DNA of 12,743 nucleotides from an uncultured Verrucomicrobiota bacterium (GTDB lineage Bacteria; Verrucomicrobiota; Verrucomicrobiia; Limisphaerales; UBA1096), in NCBI GenBank assembly GCA_913050205.1, contig CAJXAU010000020.1, positions 1-12,743 on the forward strand, read 5' to 3'. The translations under genes and the position numbers were made by a program. Below, piece after piece: positions 1 through 7,379 of this stretch (position 1 is the stretch's first letter; each line of letters starts with the position of its first letter). Under the pieces are notes generated by a model. It was not told the origin of the DNA. It ran no database searches and saw only the letters and a list, made by a program, of their open reading frames with translations.

Positions 1-1
1 C

Positions 2-592
2 CTCATCAGTCGTCGGTTGGGAAACTGGTTTTTCATTTCCGAGATCATTACCACGGTCAAGCTGGAGCCGGATGAGCCGGAGCAAAACCATTGCGGAAAG
101 TGCGCCGACTGCATCGAGGCCTGCCCAACCGGGGCGATCACCGCGCCGTTTCAACTGGACGCCCGGCGATGCATTTCCTACCTGACGATTGAGTTAAAGG
201 GGAGCATCCCGGAGGAATTCCGACCGTTGATCGGCAACCGGATTTATGGCTGTGACGACTGTCTTGCCGCCTGTCCGTGGAACCGGTTTGCCGGTGAGGG
301 TCGGTTGATGGCGGAGCACCACCGGGCTGATCTTGGCCAAGCGGATCTGCTGGAGTTGCTTGCGCTGGATGACGATTGTTTTCGGGAAAAATTTCGGGGC
401 ACACCGATGAAGCGAACCAAGCGCCGGGGCGTGCTGCGGAATGTCTGCGTGGCGCTGGGTAATGTTGGTGATGCAGCGGCGATCCCCGCGCTGGAACGGG
501 CCAGTCGGGATCACGAGTCGCTCATTGCCGAACATGCCGAGTGGGCGCTTGGCCAAGTGCGCCGCCGAATTGGCGGGGACAATTGCGTGTGA
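2..592 (+). CDS. queG: Epoxyqueuosine reductase QueG, C-terminal part (5' end outside window)
   Basis: This enzyme carries out the last step of queuosine synthesis, reducing epoxyqueuosine to queuosine in the wobble base of certain tRNAs, in the cytoplasm. The reading frame is open from base 2, so the N-terminal cobalamin-binding part is missing. The first residues (LISRRLGNWFF) match the family segment just before the ferredoxin region. Two iron-sulfur motifs are visible. CxxCxxCxxxCP begins at base 92 (CGKCADCIEACPTG). GCDDCLAACPWN lies at about 248-283, with a further conserved Cys in RRCISYLTIE. The last ~50 residues (RGVLRNVCVALGNVGD to EWALGQVRRR) look like the HEAT-like repeat found at the C-terminus of many QueG proteins. 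Two copies of the window-wide palindrome lie in the gene and encode LGQA and LGQV. Nothing suggests it belongs to the operon downstream. Family assignment is firm. Confidence 0.93.
   Translation, partial: LISRRLGNWFFISEIITTVKLEPDEPEQNHCGKCADCIEACPTGAITAPFQLDARRCISYLTIELKGSIPEEFRPLIGNRIYGCDDCLAACPWNRFAGEGRLMAEHHRADLGQADLLELLALDDDCFREKFRGTPMKRTKRRGVLRNVCVALGNVGDAAAIPALERASRDHESLIAEHAEWALGQVRRRIGGDNCV
332..341. repeat. Iterated palindrome CTTGGCCAAG, copy 1
   Basis: Exact copy in queG, followed by CG. Read in codon phase it encodes LGQA. Confidence 0.95.
548..557. repeat. Iterated palindrome, copy 2
   Basis: Exact copy near the queG 3' end, with CG on its left side. It encodes LGQV. Confidence 0.95.
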
Positions 593-620
593 AAACGGAT
601 AACTTTTCGTGTTGCAAAGG

Positions 621-630
621 CTTAGCCAAG
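621..630. repeat. Degenerate copy of the iterated palindrome
   Basis: CTTAGCCAAG differs by one base from the exact repeat. It is the only recognisable element in the 129-nt gap between queG and the pilin-like gene. Another one-mismatch copy, CTTGGCCGAG, lies at 2041-2050 in the glycosyltransferase gene, where it encodes LGQV. Confidence 0.6.
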
Positions 631-721
631 GGGTATGTTCCGCCTTTTGCGGCAGCGGATTTTCCTGATTTGAATCGGTCGTGTCGCACGGGGTAGGGAT
701 TCGAGCAGCGGAGAGGATGAG

Positions 722-1543
722 ATGTTAAACAAAAAAAAGACAAACGGATTTACATTGATCGAGCTATTGGTGGTGATCGCTATCATTGCTATTTTAGCCA
801 GCCTATTATTGCCGGCCTTGGCGAATGCCAAATCCAAGGCGACCCAGACTGTTTGCATCAGCAATTTCAAGCAACTTGGGATCATGATGCAGCTCTATGC
901 TGACGACCACGATGACCGGGTGGTGCACAACGGAAATGGGTTGCTCAAGAAAACCTGGGTGGGCGGAGTGTTTTCGTCGCGCCCGCAGGACGCCGGCAAG
1001 CCGGAGATGTTGATCGACAAACGGTTGTCGTTGTTCGGCCAATACATCCAGACCAAGGGCGTCTACCGTTGTCCGGCAGACAAGAGCACGATCAAGGTGG
1101 GACGTAATGAGGTTCCGCGGTTGCGGAGTTATGCGTTGAACAGTTTTGTCGGCTGGGACACATCGCGAAGCCGCGGGGAGCCAGCCTACCGCAATCAGCC
1201 GAACCCGCGGTATCAGTCGTACCTGAAAATGTCGGACTCATCCCGTGGACCGGGTGAGATTTTTACCTTCATAGAGGTTCATCCGGTGAGCCTATGCCGG
1301 CCTTTCTACGGGTTGAACATGAAGCAAAATTTTTACCACGTACCGGCTGGACATCACAGTGGCACTGCGGCGCTGGGATACATGGACGGCTCCACCAAGG
1401 TTCGCAAATGGGTGGGGAAGGATACGAAGGCACTCCACGCCCGGATCAAGGAAAACCACTGGGGCAATCACACGCACAGCAACATGCGCAACCCGGATCT
1501 CGTCTGGTTGCAGGAACGTGCGACCCAGTTGAAGAAACGTTAG
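722..1543 (+). CDS. Type II secretion/type IV pseudopilin-like protein with H-x9-DG motif
   Basis: This is a 273-residue secreted or membrane-held pseudopilin-like protein. Residues 9-29 show the prepilin peptidase site G|FTLIELLVVIAIIAILASLLL, with the cleavage Gly9 and Glu at +5 of the mature chain, followed by one hydrophobic helix. The middle contains YRCPAD (115-120), and HHSGTAALGYMDG gives the H-x9-DG spacing (His212 to Asp222-Gly223). This layout is typical of the very large families of such proteins in Verrucomicrobiota, Lentisphaerae and Planctomycetes. Their individual roles are mostly unknown. The ATG at 722 is preceded by a good ribosome binding site (GGAGAGG, 710-716). It stands alone, and its transcript probably ends at the hairpin 1564-1613. 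The family is clear, but no specific function can be given. Confidence 0.93.
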   Translation: MLNKKKTNGFTLIELLVVIAIIAILASLLLPALANAKSKATQTVCISNFKQLGIMMQLYADDHDDRVVHNGNGLLKKTWVGGVFSSRPQDAGKPEMLIDKRLSLFGQYIQTKGVYRCPADKSTIKVGRNEVPRLRSYALNSFVGWDTSRSRGEPAYRNQPNPRYQSYLKMSDSSRGPGEIFTFIEVHPVSLCRPFYGLNMKQNFYHVPAGHHSGTAALGYMDGSTKVRKWVGKDTKALHARIKENHWGNHTHSNMRNPDLVWLQERATQLKKR

Positions 1544-1549
1544 TTTAAC

Positions 1550-2878
1550 TTAGGATTTTTGCTCGCGGTCGAGTTGGCGGTAACGCCTTAACAACTCGAC
1601 CGCGTTTTCTTTTCCGGCATCGTACTCTGACGCTTTCAGTAGAGTGCGGGCGGCCTCTTCGACCTGTATCGACCCGTAGGCTTTGTCTCTCGCGTAGTTC
1701 AGGTATTTCATCAACCGGAACGCGTTGAACCAGCGGAAGAATCGTTTGCGGAATGACTTCGGGTCAGTCGAATTTTGGCGGATTTCCGGGACAACTGCTT
1801 CGATAAAACTGTCCCCCAGAAATTGTCCAAGCGGCCCCGGTGGTTTATCCAAAAATCGGCCCTCATTCCAAAGCGCGTCAATCTGCCGATGCAGCCACTC
1901 CACGTCGCGGTAAGCCTGCAGCGAATACGTGGTTTGTTGACCTGCCCCGATGTATTCGCCCACGGCCTTTCCAGTGCCAAACGGAACCCGATCCGACCGT
2001 CTGGGGGAGGGAAACACGGTGACATCGATCAACTCGGTGACTTGGCCGAGCCAGCTGATTTTTTGAAGGAAGTAAAAATCCTCCCCGGCGTGACGGCGGT
2101 TCATGCCACCCTGCTTGACGTAGGCCCAAGCGCGGACGGCCATCGCCGAGCCGATCGTCTGGAAGGCGTAGGGGAAACCAATCCATTTTTGCGCTCGGAC
2201 GTGGTAGCGCAGGTGCAGTTCGTATGCGGCGATGCCGTCGAACTCGGCTTGGCCAAGCGCTTGGCCGGATGTGTCGAATCCCATTTGCTCCATCTCCGCT
2301 TGGCCAAGCGGGTGCTCGAAGTTGAGGCTCGCGCCGGGGCAGTCCGGGTGGTTGGCAAAGTGTGACTCGATCCCGATGAAATAATTGGGCGAACAGCGGC
2401 AGTCGGCGTCGTAACAGATGATTAACCCCTCCTCCGCCAGCCCGACATCGGCCAAACGGCGTAGCGCCTCGTCCATGCCGATTTTTCGGGCCAGGCCAAC
2501 GCCGGCGTGACGGTCTGGCAGGTTGGGTAGGTGCAGCAGGTGGGTCGATTGCCAGTGGTTACCGCGGGAGGCAAGCCACTCCTGCGCCTGATCAATTGAT
2601 GCCCGGTTTTGTTCGTGAACAGTCTTCGAGTGGGCGGCGGAGGCATTAATGACAACGATGATCTCCACTTGGCCAAGCGGGGGAGGGCACCCGGCCAAAT
2701 GTTGCAACGCACCGAGTAGATCCGGTTCATTGTGACATGGGATGACCACGACCATGCGCAGGCCGGGGTCTGGCGGGGTGGAGATCAGCCGAACATCAGC
2801 GGATTGGTTTAGATAGCGTTCGTGCGGAGGAACCACGGGCAGGGGGCGCAATGTGCCGGTTGATGCGGTCGGATTCAA
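1550..2878 (-). CDS. Family 2 glycosyltransferase-like protein
   Basis: This 442-residue protein has a GT-A nucleotide-sugar transferase fold. RMVVVIPCHNEPDLLGAL (41-58) is the family-2 N-terminal strand with the CHNE nucleotide-binding turn. IICYDADCR (153-161) holds the DxD metal/nucleotide site (Asp157, Asp159). HAGEDFYFLQKISW (263-276) fits the acceptor/catalytic ED region. There is no signal peptide or obvious membrane helix, so it is probably cytosolic. The C-terminal ~100 residues are charged and helical. The start is TTG at 2878: an in-frame stop lies at 2884-2882 and the next Met is residue 42, which would cut the fold. No clear ribosome binding site is seen. Three exact palindrome copies plus degenerate ones give LGQ at residues 68, 191, 208, 278 and 350. 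Donor and acceptor are unknown. It is divergent from the 2979 gene with a 100-nt shared upstream region. Confidence 0.9.
   Translation of the reverse strand: MNPTASTGTLRPLPVVPPHERYLNQSADVRLISTPPDPGLRMVVVIPCHNEPDLLGALQHLAGCPPPLGQVEIIVVINASAAHSKTVHEQNRASIDQAQEWLASRGNHWQSTHLLHLPNLPDRHAGVGLARKIGMDEALRRLADVGLAEEGLIICYDADCRCSPNYFIGIESHFANHPDCPGASLNFEHPLGQAEMEQMGFDTSGQALGQAEFDGIAAYELHLRYHVRAQKWIGFPYAFQTIGSAMAVRAWAYVKQGGMNRRHAGEDFYFLQKISWLGQVTELIDVTVFPSPRRSDRVPFGTGKAVGEYIGAGQQTTYSLQAYRDVEWLHRQIDALWNEGRFLDKPPGPLGQFLGDSFIEAVVPEIRQNSTDPKSFRKRFFRWFNAFRLMKYLNYARDKAYGSIQVEEAARTLLKASEYDAGKENAVELLRRYRQLDREQKS
1564..1613 (+). terminator. Intrinsic terminator of the pilin gene, inside the opposing gene
   Basis: A perfect 13-bp stem is formed by CGCGGTCGAGTTG (1564-1576) and CAACTCGACCGCG (1592-1604). 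The 15-base loop can itself form a short GCG/CGC helix. TTTTCTTTT (1605-1613) follows directly on the plus strand. The layout is that of a strong rho-independent terminator for plus-strand RNA, 20 bases after the pilin stop codon. On the minus strand no T-run follows the hairpin, so it should not terminate the glycosyltransferase transcript, although that mRNA carries the same hairpin within its last ~20 codons. Confidence 0.8.
2248..2266. repeat. Iterated palindrome, copy 3, with adjoining partial second copy
   Basis: Exact copy at 2248-2257, then CG, then seven bases of a second copy (2260-2266). GGCCAAGCGCTTGGCC at 2251-2266 is itself a 16-bp palindrome. On the minus strand it encodes SGQALGQA in the glycosyltransferase. 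Confidence 0.95.
2299..2308. repeat. Iterated palindrome, copy 4
   Basis: Exact copy flanked by CG on both sides (14-bp palindrome). It encodes PLGQAE on the minus strand. Confidence 0.95.
2668..2677. repeat. Iterated palindrome, copy 5
   Basis: Exact copy followed by CG on the plus strand. It encodes PLGQVE on the minus strand. Confidence 0.95.
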
Positions 2879-2899
2879 TGCCTAATCAGAGGTTGAAAC

Positions 2900-2905
2900 T
2901 ATAAT
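2900..2905 (+). promoter_or_regulatory. Possible -10 element ahead of the SBP-OmpA/vWA/PspA block
   Basis: The AT-rich 100-nt divergent gap (2879-2978) contains a perfect TATAAT at 2900-2905 on the plus strand, 73 bases before the ATG at 2979. A matching -35 at the usual spacing is poor. The same gap has a 7-bp inverted repeat, AATTGCC (2923-2929) and GGCAATT (2964-2970), which could be an operator or a weak leader hairpin. This is a tentative call. Confidence 0.3.
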
Positions 2906-2978
2906 GGAAAACGGAAAATTGTAATTGCCTTTTAGTTTATTTTGAGTTACTGACGTCGAAGCAGGCAATTTTAAGAAA

Positions 2979-4814
2979 ATGAAAACGAACAAACTCTTCG
3001 CGTTGGGACTGGCTCTCGGGCTGGTCGTTGCCAATGTCCCAGCACAAAACAAGCTGTTTTCCGAGTTGGTTGGGCCGGGCTCGGTTGGCGCAGTGAAATC
3101 GACCGGCGCATTGCAGGTGCCTTTCATCCTTTGGGGTGGTGACATGGCGACGTTCTATGCCAATGGCGGACTTAAAACCAAGTCCGGCAGTATTTTTCAA
3201 AAACAGGGACTCAACCTGAACCTGACGCCGGGAGACGACTTCATTCAGCAGGTGCGTGACTATCGCTCCGGCAAGTCACCTTTCCTCCGTGGCACCTACC
3301 GCATGATGGGGCAGGCGTCGGAGGTGCTTGGATCCGACCCACGCACCAAGGGCGTGATGATCATGCAGATGACTTGGTCGGCTGGTGACCACATGGTTGC
3401 CCGCGAAAACATCAAGACTGTGACCGACCTAAAGGGCAAGACGGTGGCAGTGCAGCAGGGTGGCCCGCACATCGGTATGCTTGATGACATCCTCAAGACG
3501 GCACAACTGGATTGGAGTGATATCAATGTGAAATACTTTGAAGCGTTGACCGGCGACGGTTCGCCGGTGGAGGCGTTTAAGGATGACACGACCATCTCTG
3601 CTTGTTTTGCCGTGACGCCAGACATGTTCGGGTTGTGTACGGACTTGAACGGTGTGGGCACCGGTGCCGAGGGAACGGTGAAAGGGGCGCATGTGCTCGT
3701 GTCCACGGCGGAATTATCCCGCTCGATCGCTGACGTGTACGTTTGCCGGAAGGATTTTTACGACGCCAACCGTCCACTGGTTCGCAAGTTCGTGGCCGGC
3801 TATCTCAAGGCAGCTGAGGAACTGATCGACAAACGTGCGGCGCACGAGGCAGGCAGGAATGATGCCGCCTACACTGCGCTGCTCGATCAGACGGTGCAAA
3901 TTTACACCAAGGAAGCCCTCCCCAACGCCGCCGAGGCACACGGCCTGTTGCTGGATTGCACTTTTGCCGGGTATCCGGGCAACGTCAGTTTTTTTGAAAA
4001 GCAGGGCAACCTCCACGGGTTCGAGGCGTTTCAAACAGCGTCACTCGATCTGGCGGTCAAACTGGGTTATGCCAAGCAGAAGATGGGGTTGTTCCCGTCT
4101 GGCCTGAATTACAAACACGATGACTTCCTGCAGTACTTGACGAAGACTGAGGCCGAGCAAGGGGAACGATTCCGGGCCGAGGCGGTGCTGGAGGAAATCG
4201 AGTTGCTCAGCTCCGGTGGTGAACTGGACGACCGCACGATCGTTTCGTTCACCATCAATTTCAAACCGAACCAGACGGAATTCAGTGCGGTGCAGTATGC
4301 GGCGGAATTTAACCGAGTCATTGAGACAGCGGACAAGTTCGGGAACGCTGTGGTGGCCATCCGTGGTCATGCCGACCCGACCAAGACGCTCATCGACCTC
4401 ATCAAGGCCGGCAACGCCAAGGGCACGCTACGGCGCACCGGTACGCGGGGCAACTACCGCTATTCACTCAACGGTCGACCGCTTGAGTTGAACGATACCG
4501 CCCGCTTGGTAGAGGCCATCAAGGCCGGGGACTTTGACGGGGTAAACGACCACAACCCGAGGCAGACGATGCAGGCGGCGCTGAATCTCTCCCGCAAACG
4601 TGCCGACGCCGTGAAAAACTCGGTGATCGCCTACGCGAAGGGCAAGGGAATCGCGGTGGACCTGTCGCAGATCCAACCGCAGGGGGTGGGCATCGCCGAG
4701 CCATTCATCGCGAAGCCCAGCTCGGCGGCCGAGGCAGAGCAGAACATGCGGGTCGAATTCCGTTTGATCCGTGTTTCGGCTGAGGTCACTCAGGAGACCG
4801 ATTTTGATTTTTAA
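2979..4814 (+). CDS. Secreted NMT1/SsuA-type substrate-binding protein fused to an OmpA-like domain
   Basis: This 611-residue periplasmic protein has two modules. Residues 1-22 form a signal peptide (MKTNKLFALGLALGLVVANVPA, cleavage likely after Ala22), with no lipobox. Residues ~45-375 resemble periplasmic binding proteins of ABC importers, with the family segment VTDLKGKTVAVQQGGPHIGMLDDIL (148-172). Residues ~418-600 form an OmpA C-terminal (peptidoglycan-binding) domain with GHAD (463-466), LSRKRADAV (537-545) and a closing QNMRVEFR (588-595). Asp466 and Arg541 correspond to the diaminopimelate-binding Asp and Arg of OmpA. About 70 residues separate GHAD from LSRKRA, where a typical OmpA domain has roughly 10, so the domain carries an insertion. 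The ATG is preceded only by an A-rich AAGAAA. It is the first gene of a five-gene block, and the next gene starts 22 nt after its stop. The ligand is unknown; binding-protein and OmpA assignments are by motif. Confidence 0.88.
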   Translation: MKTNKLFALGLALGLVVANVPAQNKLFSELVGPGSVGAVKSTGALQVPFILWGGDMATFYANGGLKTKSGSIFQKQGLNLNLTPGDDFIQQVRDYRSGKSPFLRGTYRMMGQASEVLGSDPRTKGVMIMQMTWSAGDHMVARENIKTVTDLKGKTVAVQQGGPHIGMLDDILKTAQLDWSDINVKYFEALTGDGSPVEAFKDDTTISACFAVTPDMFGLCTDLNGVGTGAEGTVKGAHVLVSTAELSRSIADVYVCRKDFYDANRPLVRKFVAGYLKAAEELIDKRAAHEAGRNDAAYTALLDQTVQIYTKEALPNAAEAHGLLLDCTFAGYPGNVSFFEKQGNLHGFEAFQTASLDLAVKLGYAKQKMGLFPSGLNYKHDDFLQYLTKTEAEQGERFRAEAVLEEIELLSSGGELDDRTIVSFTINFKPNQTEFSAVQYAAEFNRVIETADKFGNAVVAIRGHADPTKTLIDLIKAGNAKGTLRRTGTRGNYRYSLNGRPLELNDTARLVEAIKAGDFDGVNDHNPRQTMQAALNLSRKRADAVKNSVIAYAKGKGIAVDLSQIQPQGVGIAEPFIAKPSSAAEAEQNMRVEFRLIRVSAEVTQETDFDF

Positions 4815-4836
4815 GGATGCGAGGGAGACAAGAGAG

Positions 4837-5790
4837 ATGAAACGTAACAACATGACCGGCCGGGCTTGGTTGGGGTTGGTGGCGCTTGGCCTCTGGTTGA
4901 CGCCGCTTGGCCAAGCGGAGGTGCAGGTGACCGACAACGTGGTGGTGGTGGTCGATGCCTCCGGCTCGATGGGTACGCCGATGAATAGAACGAATCGTGA
5001 CCGCATGTCTGTGGCCAAGGATGCGCTCAAGCAGGTGCTGGGTCAGATTCCAGATTCAACCCATGTCGGTGTGTTGGTCTTCCCGAACGGCAACTGGGTG
5101 TACCCGCTTGGCCCGAGGAATGACGAGCAGCTAAACGGGGCGATTGACAGCATCAGATCGGGTGGTGGGACTCCGCTTGGTACGTACATGAAACAAGGTG
5201 CCGATGCCCTGTTGGACGCCCGGAAAAAACAGTTTGGCTACGGAACCTATCGCCTGTTGGTCGTTACGGACGGCGAGGCGAATGATGCGGATTTGGTCGA
5301 GGGCTACACGCCGGACATCATCTCGCGCGGCATCACGATCGATGCCATCGGGGTGGAGATGCCGTCCCGGCACACACTGGCGACTAAGGTTCATTCCTAT
5401 CGCAGTGCAGACGATCCCGAGTCTCTTCAACAGGCAATCACCGAAGTGTTCGCCGAGGTGTCCGGATCGGACACCGGTACGTCCGGGGAGGATGCGTTCG
5501 AAATGATCGCCGACCTGCCGGGTGAGACGGCGTCCGCGATGCTCAAGACGCTGTCCACCACCGGTAACGAGCCGATCAAGCAGCGCCATGGTGAAATTCG
5601 CCGGGCGGCCCCTCCTCAGCGACCTAACAATCCCGGTTCATCCCCTTCATCGTCGCAGTCTGGGGCATCCCAACCGAGTGATGAGGATACGGCTGAATAC
5701 ATAGCAAGCCTGCTTTGCATGTTGGGATGTCCCTTGCTGGTTGTGCTCGGGATTATCTCAGTTGTTAAGGCGTCCAAAAACAAGAGTTAA
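4837..5790 (+). CDS. von Willebrand factor A domain protein, membrane-anchored
   Basis: This is a 317-residue vWA protein. The frame is open to a GTG at 4771 inside the previous gene, but the ATG at 4837 is preferred: it follows a purine-rich AGAGAG and gives a normal signal peptide (MKRNN...LWLTPLGQA, cleavage likely after Ala27). The metal-ion-dependent adhesion site is complete: DASGSMG (40-46, DxSxS), Thr112 in GGTPLG, and Asp145 in VVTDG. A Pro/Ser/Gln-rich linker (~258-282) leads to a hydrophobic C-terminal segment (~288-310), which would place the vWA domain outside the inner membrane. Such domains usually scaffold protein complexes by binding Mg2+-dependent partners. The stop overlaps the next start (TAATG), so the two are probably translationally coupled. 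Codons 24-27 are an exact palindrome copy (4906-4915) that encodes the signal peptidase site itself. Confidence 0.92.
   Translation: MKRNNMTGRAWLGLVALGLWLTPLGQAEVQVTDNVVVVVDASGSMGTPMNRTNRDRMSVAKDALKQVLGQIPDSTHVGVLVFPNGNWVYPLGPRNDEQLNGAIDSIRSGGGTPLGTYMKQGADALLDARKKQFGYGTYRLLVVTDGEANDADLVEGYTPDIISRGITIDAIGVEMPSRHTLATKVHSYRSADDPESLQQAITEVFAEVSGSDTGTSGEDAFEMIADLPGETASAMLKTLSTTGNEPIKQRHGEIRRAAPPQRPNNPGSSPSSSQSGASQPSDEDTAEYIASLLCMLGCPLLVVLGIISVVKASKNKS
4906..4915. repeat. Iterated palindrome, copy 6
   Basis: Exact copy flanked by CG on both sides. It encodes residues LGQA at the predicted signal peptidase site of the vWA protein. Confidence 0.95.
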
Positions 5791-7352
5791 TGTCAGAGGG
5801 CAATAGTTCGAAGGGGTGCATCGTCGCCGTGGTTTGGCTGGTACTGCTGGTCATTCTGGGGGGGGCGGTCTGGTTTTTTTACACCAAGCCCAAGGAGGAA
5901 CAGCTCCAGAGCGACACTGGATCAGACAGTCGCTACACTCATGAGGTGCGAATTCAGGCCGACCTGTTCAGCGGTTACGCGGTTTTGCGTTCCGAGGAGA
6001 TGAAAAAGAATCTTCGTCTCGACCAGATTCGCCTGACGATGGTTGAGGACGAGGCAGACTACGACGCGAGGCTAAGCGCATTGGAGGACGGTGATGTGGA
6101 AATGGCCGTGTTCACGATCGATTCACTGCTGATGGCTGGGGCGAGACTAGGGCGTTTTCCTGCATCGATCGTCATGGTGATCGACGAGACCAAGGGGGCG
6201 GACGCCGTGCTGGCTTTCGACGAAGGGGTTAAGACTGTTCAGGATCTCAACACGTCGGATGCCGGCTTTGTCCTGACACCCAGTTCCCCCAGCGAGTTTT
6301 TGGCTCGCGTGGTGAAGTCACACTTTAAACTGCCGGATCTGGGCAACGACTGGATCATCGAAGCGAACGGGTCCGAGGCGGTGTTGAAACACATGAAGGA
6401 TGCCGCGCGTACGGAAAAGCGGGCATATGTCATGTGGGAGCCGCACGTTTCGCAGGCCAAGGCGCTTCCCGGTGCCAAGGTGTTGCTGGATAGTTCGAGG
6501 ATCAAGGGGTTGATCGTCGACGTGCTGGTGGCTCGCCGCGAGTACCTTCGAGATCATCCCGACAAAGTGCGGGCCGTGATCGAGGCCTATTCCCGAGCGG
6601 CTTATCACTACCAAAATGATGCCAACGGATTTGCCGGCCTGGTGCGGTCGGACGACCCGAGTCTCTCTGGGGACGAGGCCAAGGCGATCGTCGATGGAAT
6701 CCAGTGGAAAAACACACTCGAAAACTACGCCCACTTTGGCCTTGTGGATGGTGCGGCGGCGGGGGGGTTGCTCACGGTGGAGGACATGATCAATAACATC
6801 ACCGACATCCTCCTTAAGACAAGCGCGCTGGAAAAGGATCCGCTGAATGGACAGTTCACGTCGCTCTACTTCGACCGGATATTGACTGAAATGCAGTCTG
6901 ATAATTTTCATCCGGCCAACGCACTCGCCATAGACGGACTGGGGCAGGGTTCGGGCGACCTACAGGGCGTCCGCACAAACGCCCATCTCGGTAAACTCAG
7001 CGAGAGCCAGTGGAAGAGTCTGCGCGCTGTAGGCGATCTCGATGTGCAGTCGATCGGGTTCCGCCGAGGTTCTGCCGCGATTTCGACATCGAGTGAACAC
7101 GAGTTGCGCCGACTCAAGAAGATGTTGGAGAACTTCCCGAGCTTTTACCTTCGTGTTGTTGGGCAGTCGCGCGCAGTGGGGGATCCCGAGGCCAACCGAC
7201 GTCTGGCCGAGTCTCGCGCCAAGTCCGTGGGGGAATTCCTTCAGGGTGAGGGAGTGCCGGCCGAGCGCATGCGCACCGAGGCAGCACCCGCGACTTCGAC
7301 CGCCGGTACGGCCCAGTCAGTGCGGTTCGAGGTGGGGCAGGTGCCATTCTGA
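5790..7352 (+). CDS. Inner-membrane-anchored substrate-binding-like protein with C-terminal OmpA-like domain
   Basis: This 520-residue protein has a single N-terminal membrane helix (residues 10-31) and no cleavage site, so most of it should face the periplasm. Residues ~52-350 resemble an NMT1/SsuA-type binding protein. YVMWEPHV (213-220) followed by VLLDSSRIKGLIVDVLVARREYL parallels VVWNPFV and VLFDSTKIPNEIIDSVVVSKESL in the lipoprotein at 9099, so they are paralogs. Residues ~418-515 are an OmpA-like domain. The usual GHTD is GQSR (458-461), so the peptidoglycan-binding Asp is lost. The Arg is kept in LAESRAKSV (472-480), and the closing motif is reduced to SVRFEV. Cell-wall binding may therefore be weak or altered. 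The ATG overlaps the vWA stop by one base. It is followed by the only sizeable gap inside the block (82 nt), which holds a palindrome copy. Confidence 0.88.
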   Translation: MSEGNSSKGCIVAVVWLVLLVILGGAVWFFYTKPKEEQLQSDTGSDSRYTHEVRIQADLFSGYAVLRSEEMKKNLRLDQIRLTMVEDEADYDARLSALEDGDVEMAVFTIDSLLMAGARLGRFPASIVMVIDETKGADAVLAFDEGVKTVQDLNTSDAGFVLTPSSPSEFLARVVKSHFKLPDLGNDWIIEANGSEAVLKHMKDAARTEKRAYVMWEPHVSQAKALPGAKVLLDSSRIKGLIVDVLVARREYLRDHPDKVRAVIEAYSRAAYHYQNDANGFAGLVRSDDPSLSGDEAKAIVDGIQWKNTLENYAHFGLVDGAAAGGLLTVEDMINNITDILLKTSALEKDPLNGQFTSLYFDRILTEMQSDNFHPANALAIDGLGQGSGDLQGVRTNAHLGKLSESQWKSLRAVGDLDVQSIGFRRGSAAISTSSEHELRRLKKMLENFPSFYLRVVGQSRAVGDPEANRRLAESRAKSVGEFLQGEGVPAERMRTEAAPATSTAGTAQSVRFEVGQVPF

Positions 7353-7359
7353 GTTTAAA

Positions 7360-7379
7360 CCAAGCGCTTGGCCAAGCGC
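7360..7379. repeat. Iterated palindrome, copy 7 (intergenic), overlapping palindromes
   Basis: Exact core at 7367-7376, extended to a 16-bp palindrome GCGCTTGGCCAAGCGC (7364-7379). It overlaps a second 12-bp palindrome, CCAAGCGCTTGG (7360-7371). This is the only exact copy outside a gene, in the 82-nt gap after the 5790 gene. Confidence 0.95.

Noticed and set aside
638..655. Possible small hairpin (CCGC/GCGG) as a queG terminator
   Set aside because: Only four pairs and no T-run directly after it.
1775..2365. 196-residue plus-strand ORF inside the glycosyltransferase gene
   Set aside because: It is antisense to a gene with clear family motifs (CHNE, DADC, GED) and has no motif of its own.
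4771..4836. GTG start at 4771 for the vWA gene
   Set aside because: It would overlap the previous gene by 44 nt and bury the signal peptide behind 22 residues. ATG 4837 has a purine-rich upstream site and gives a normal signal peptide.
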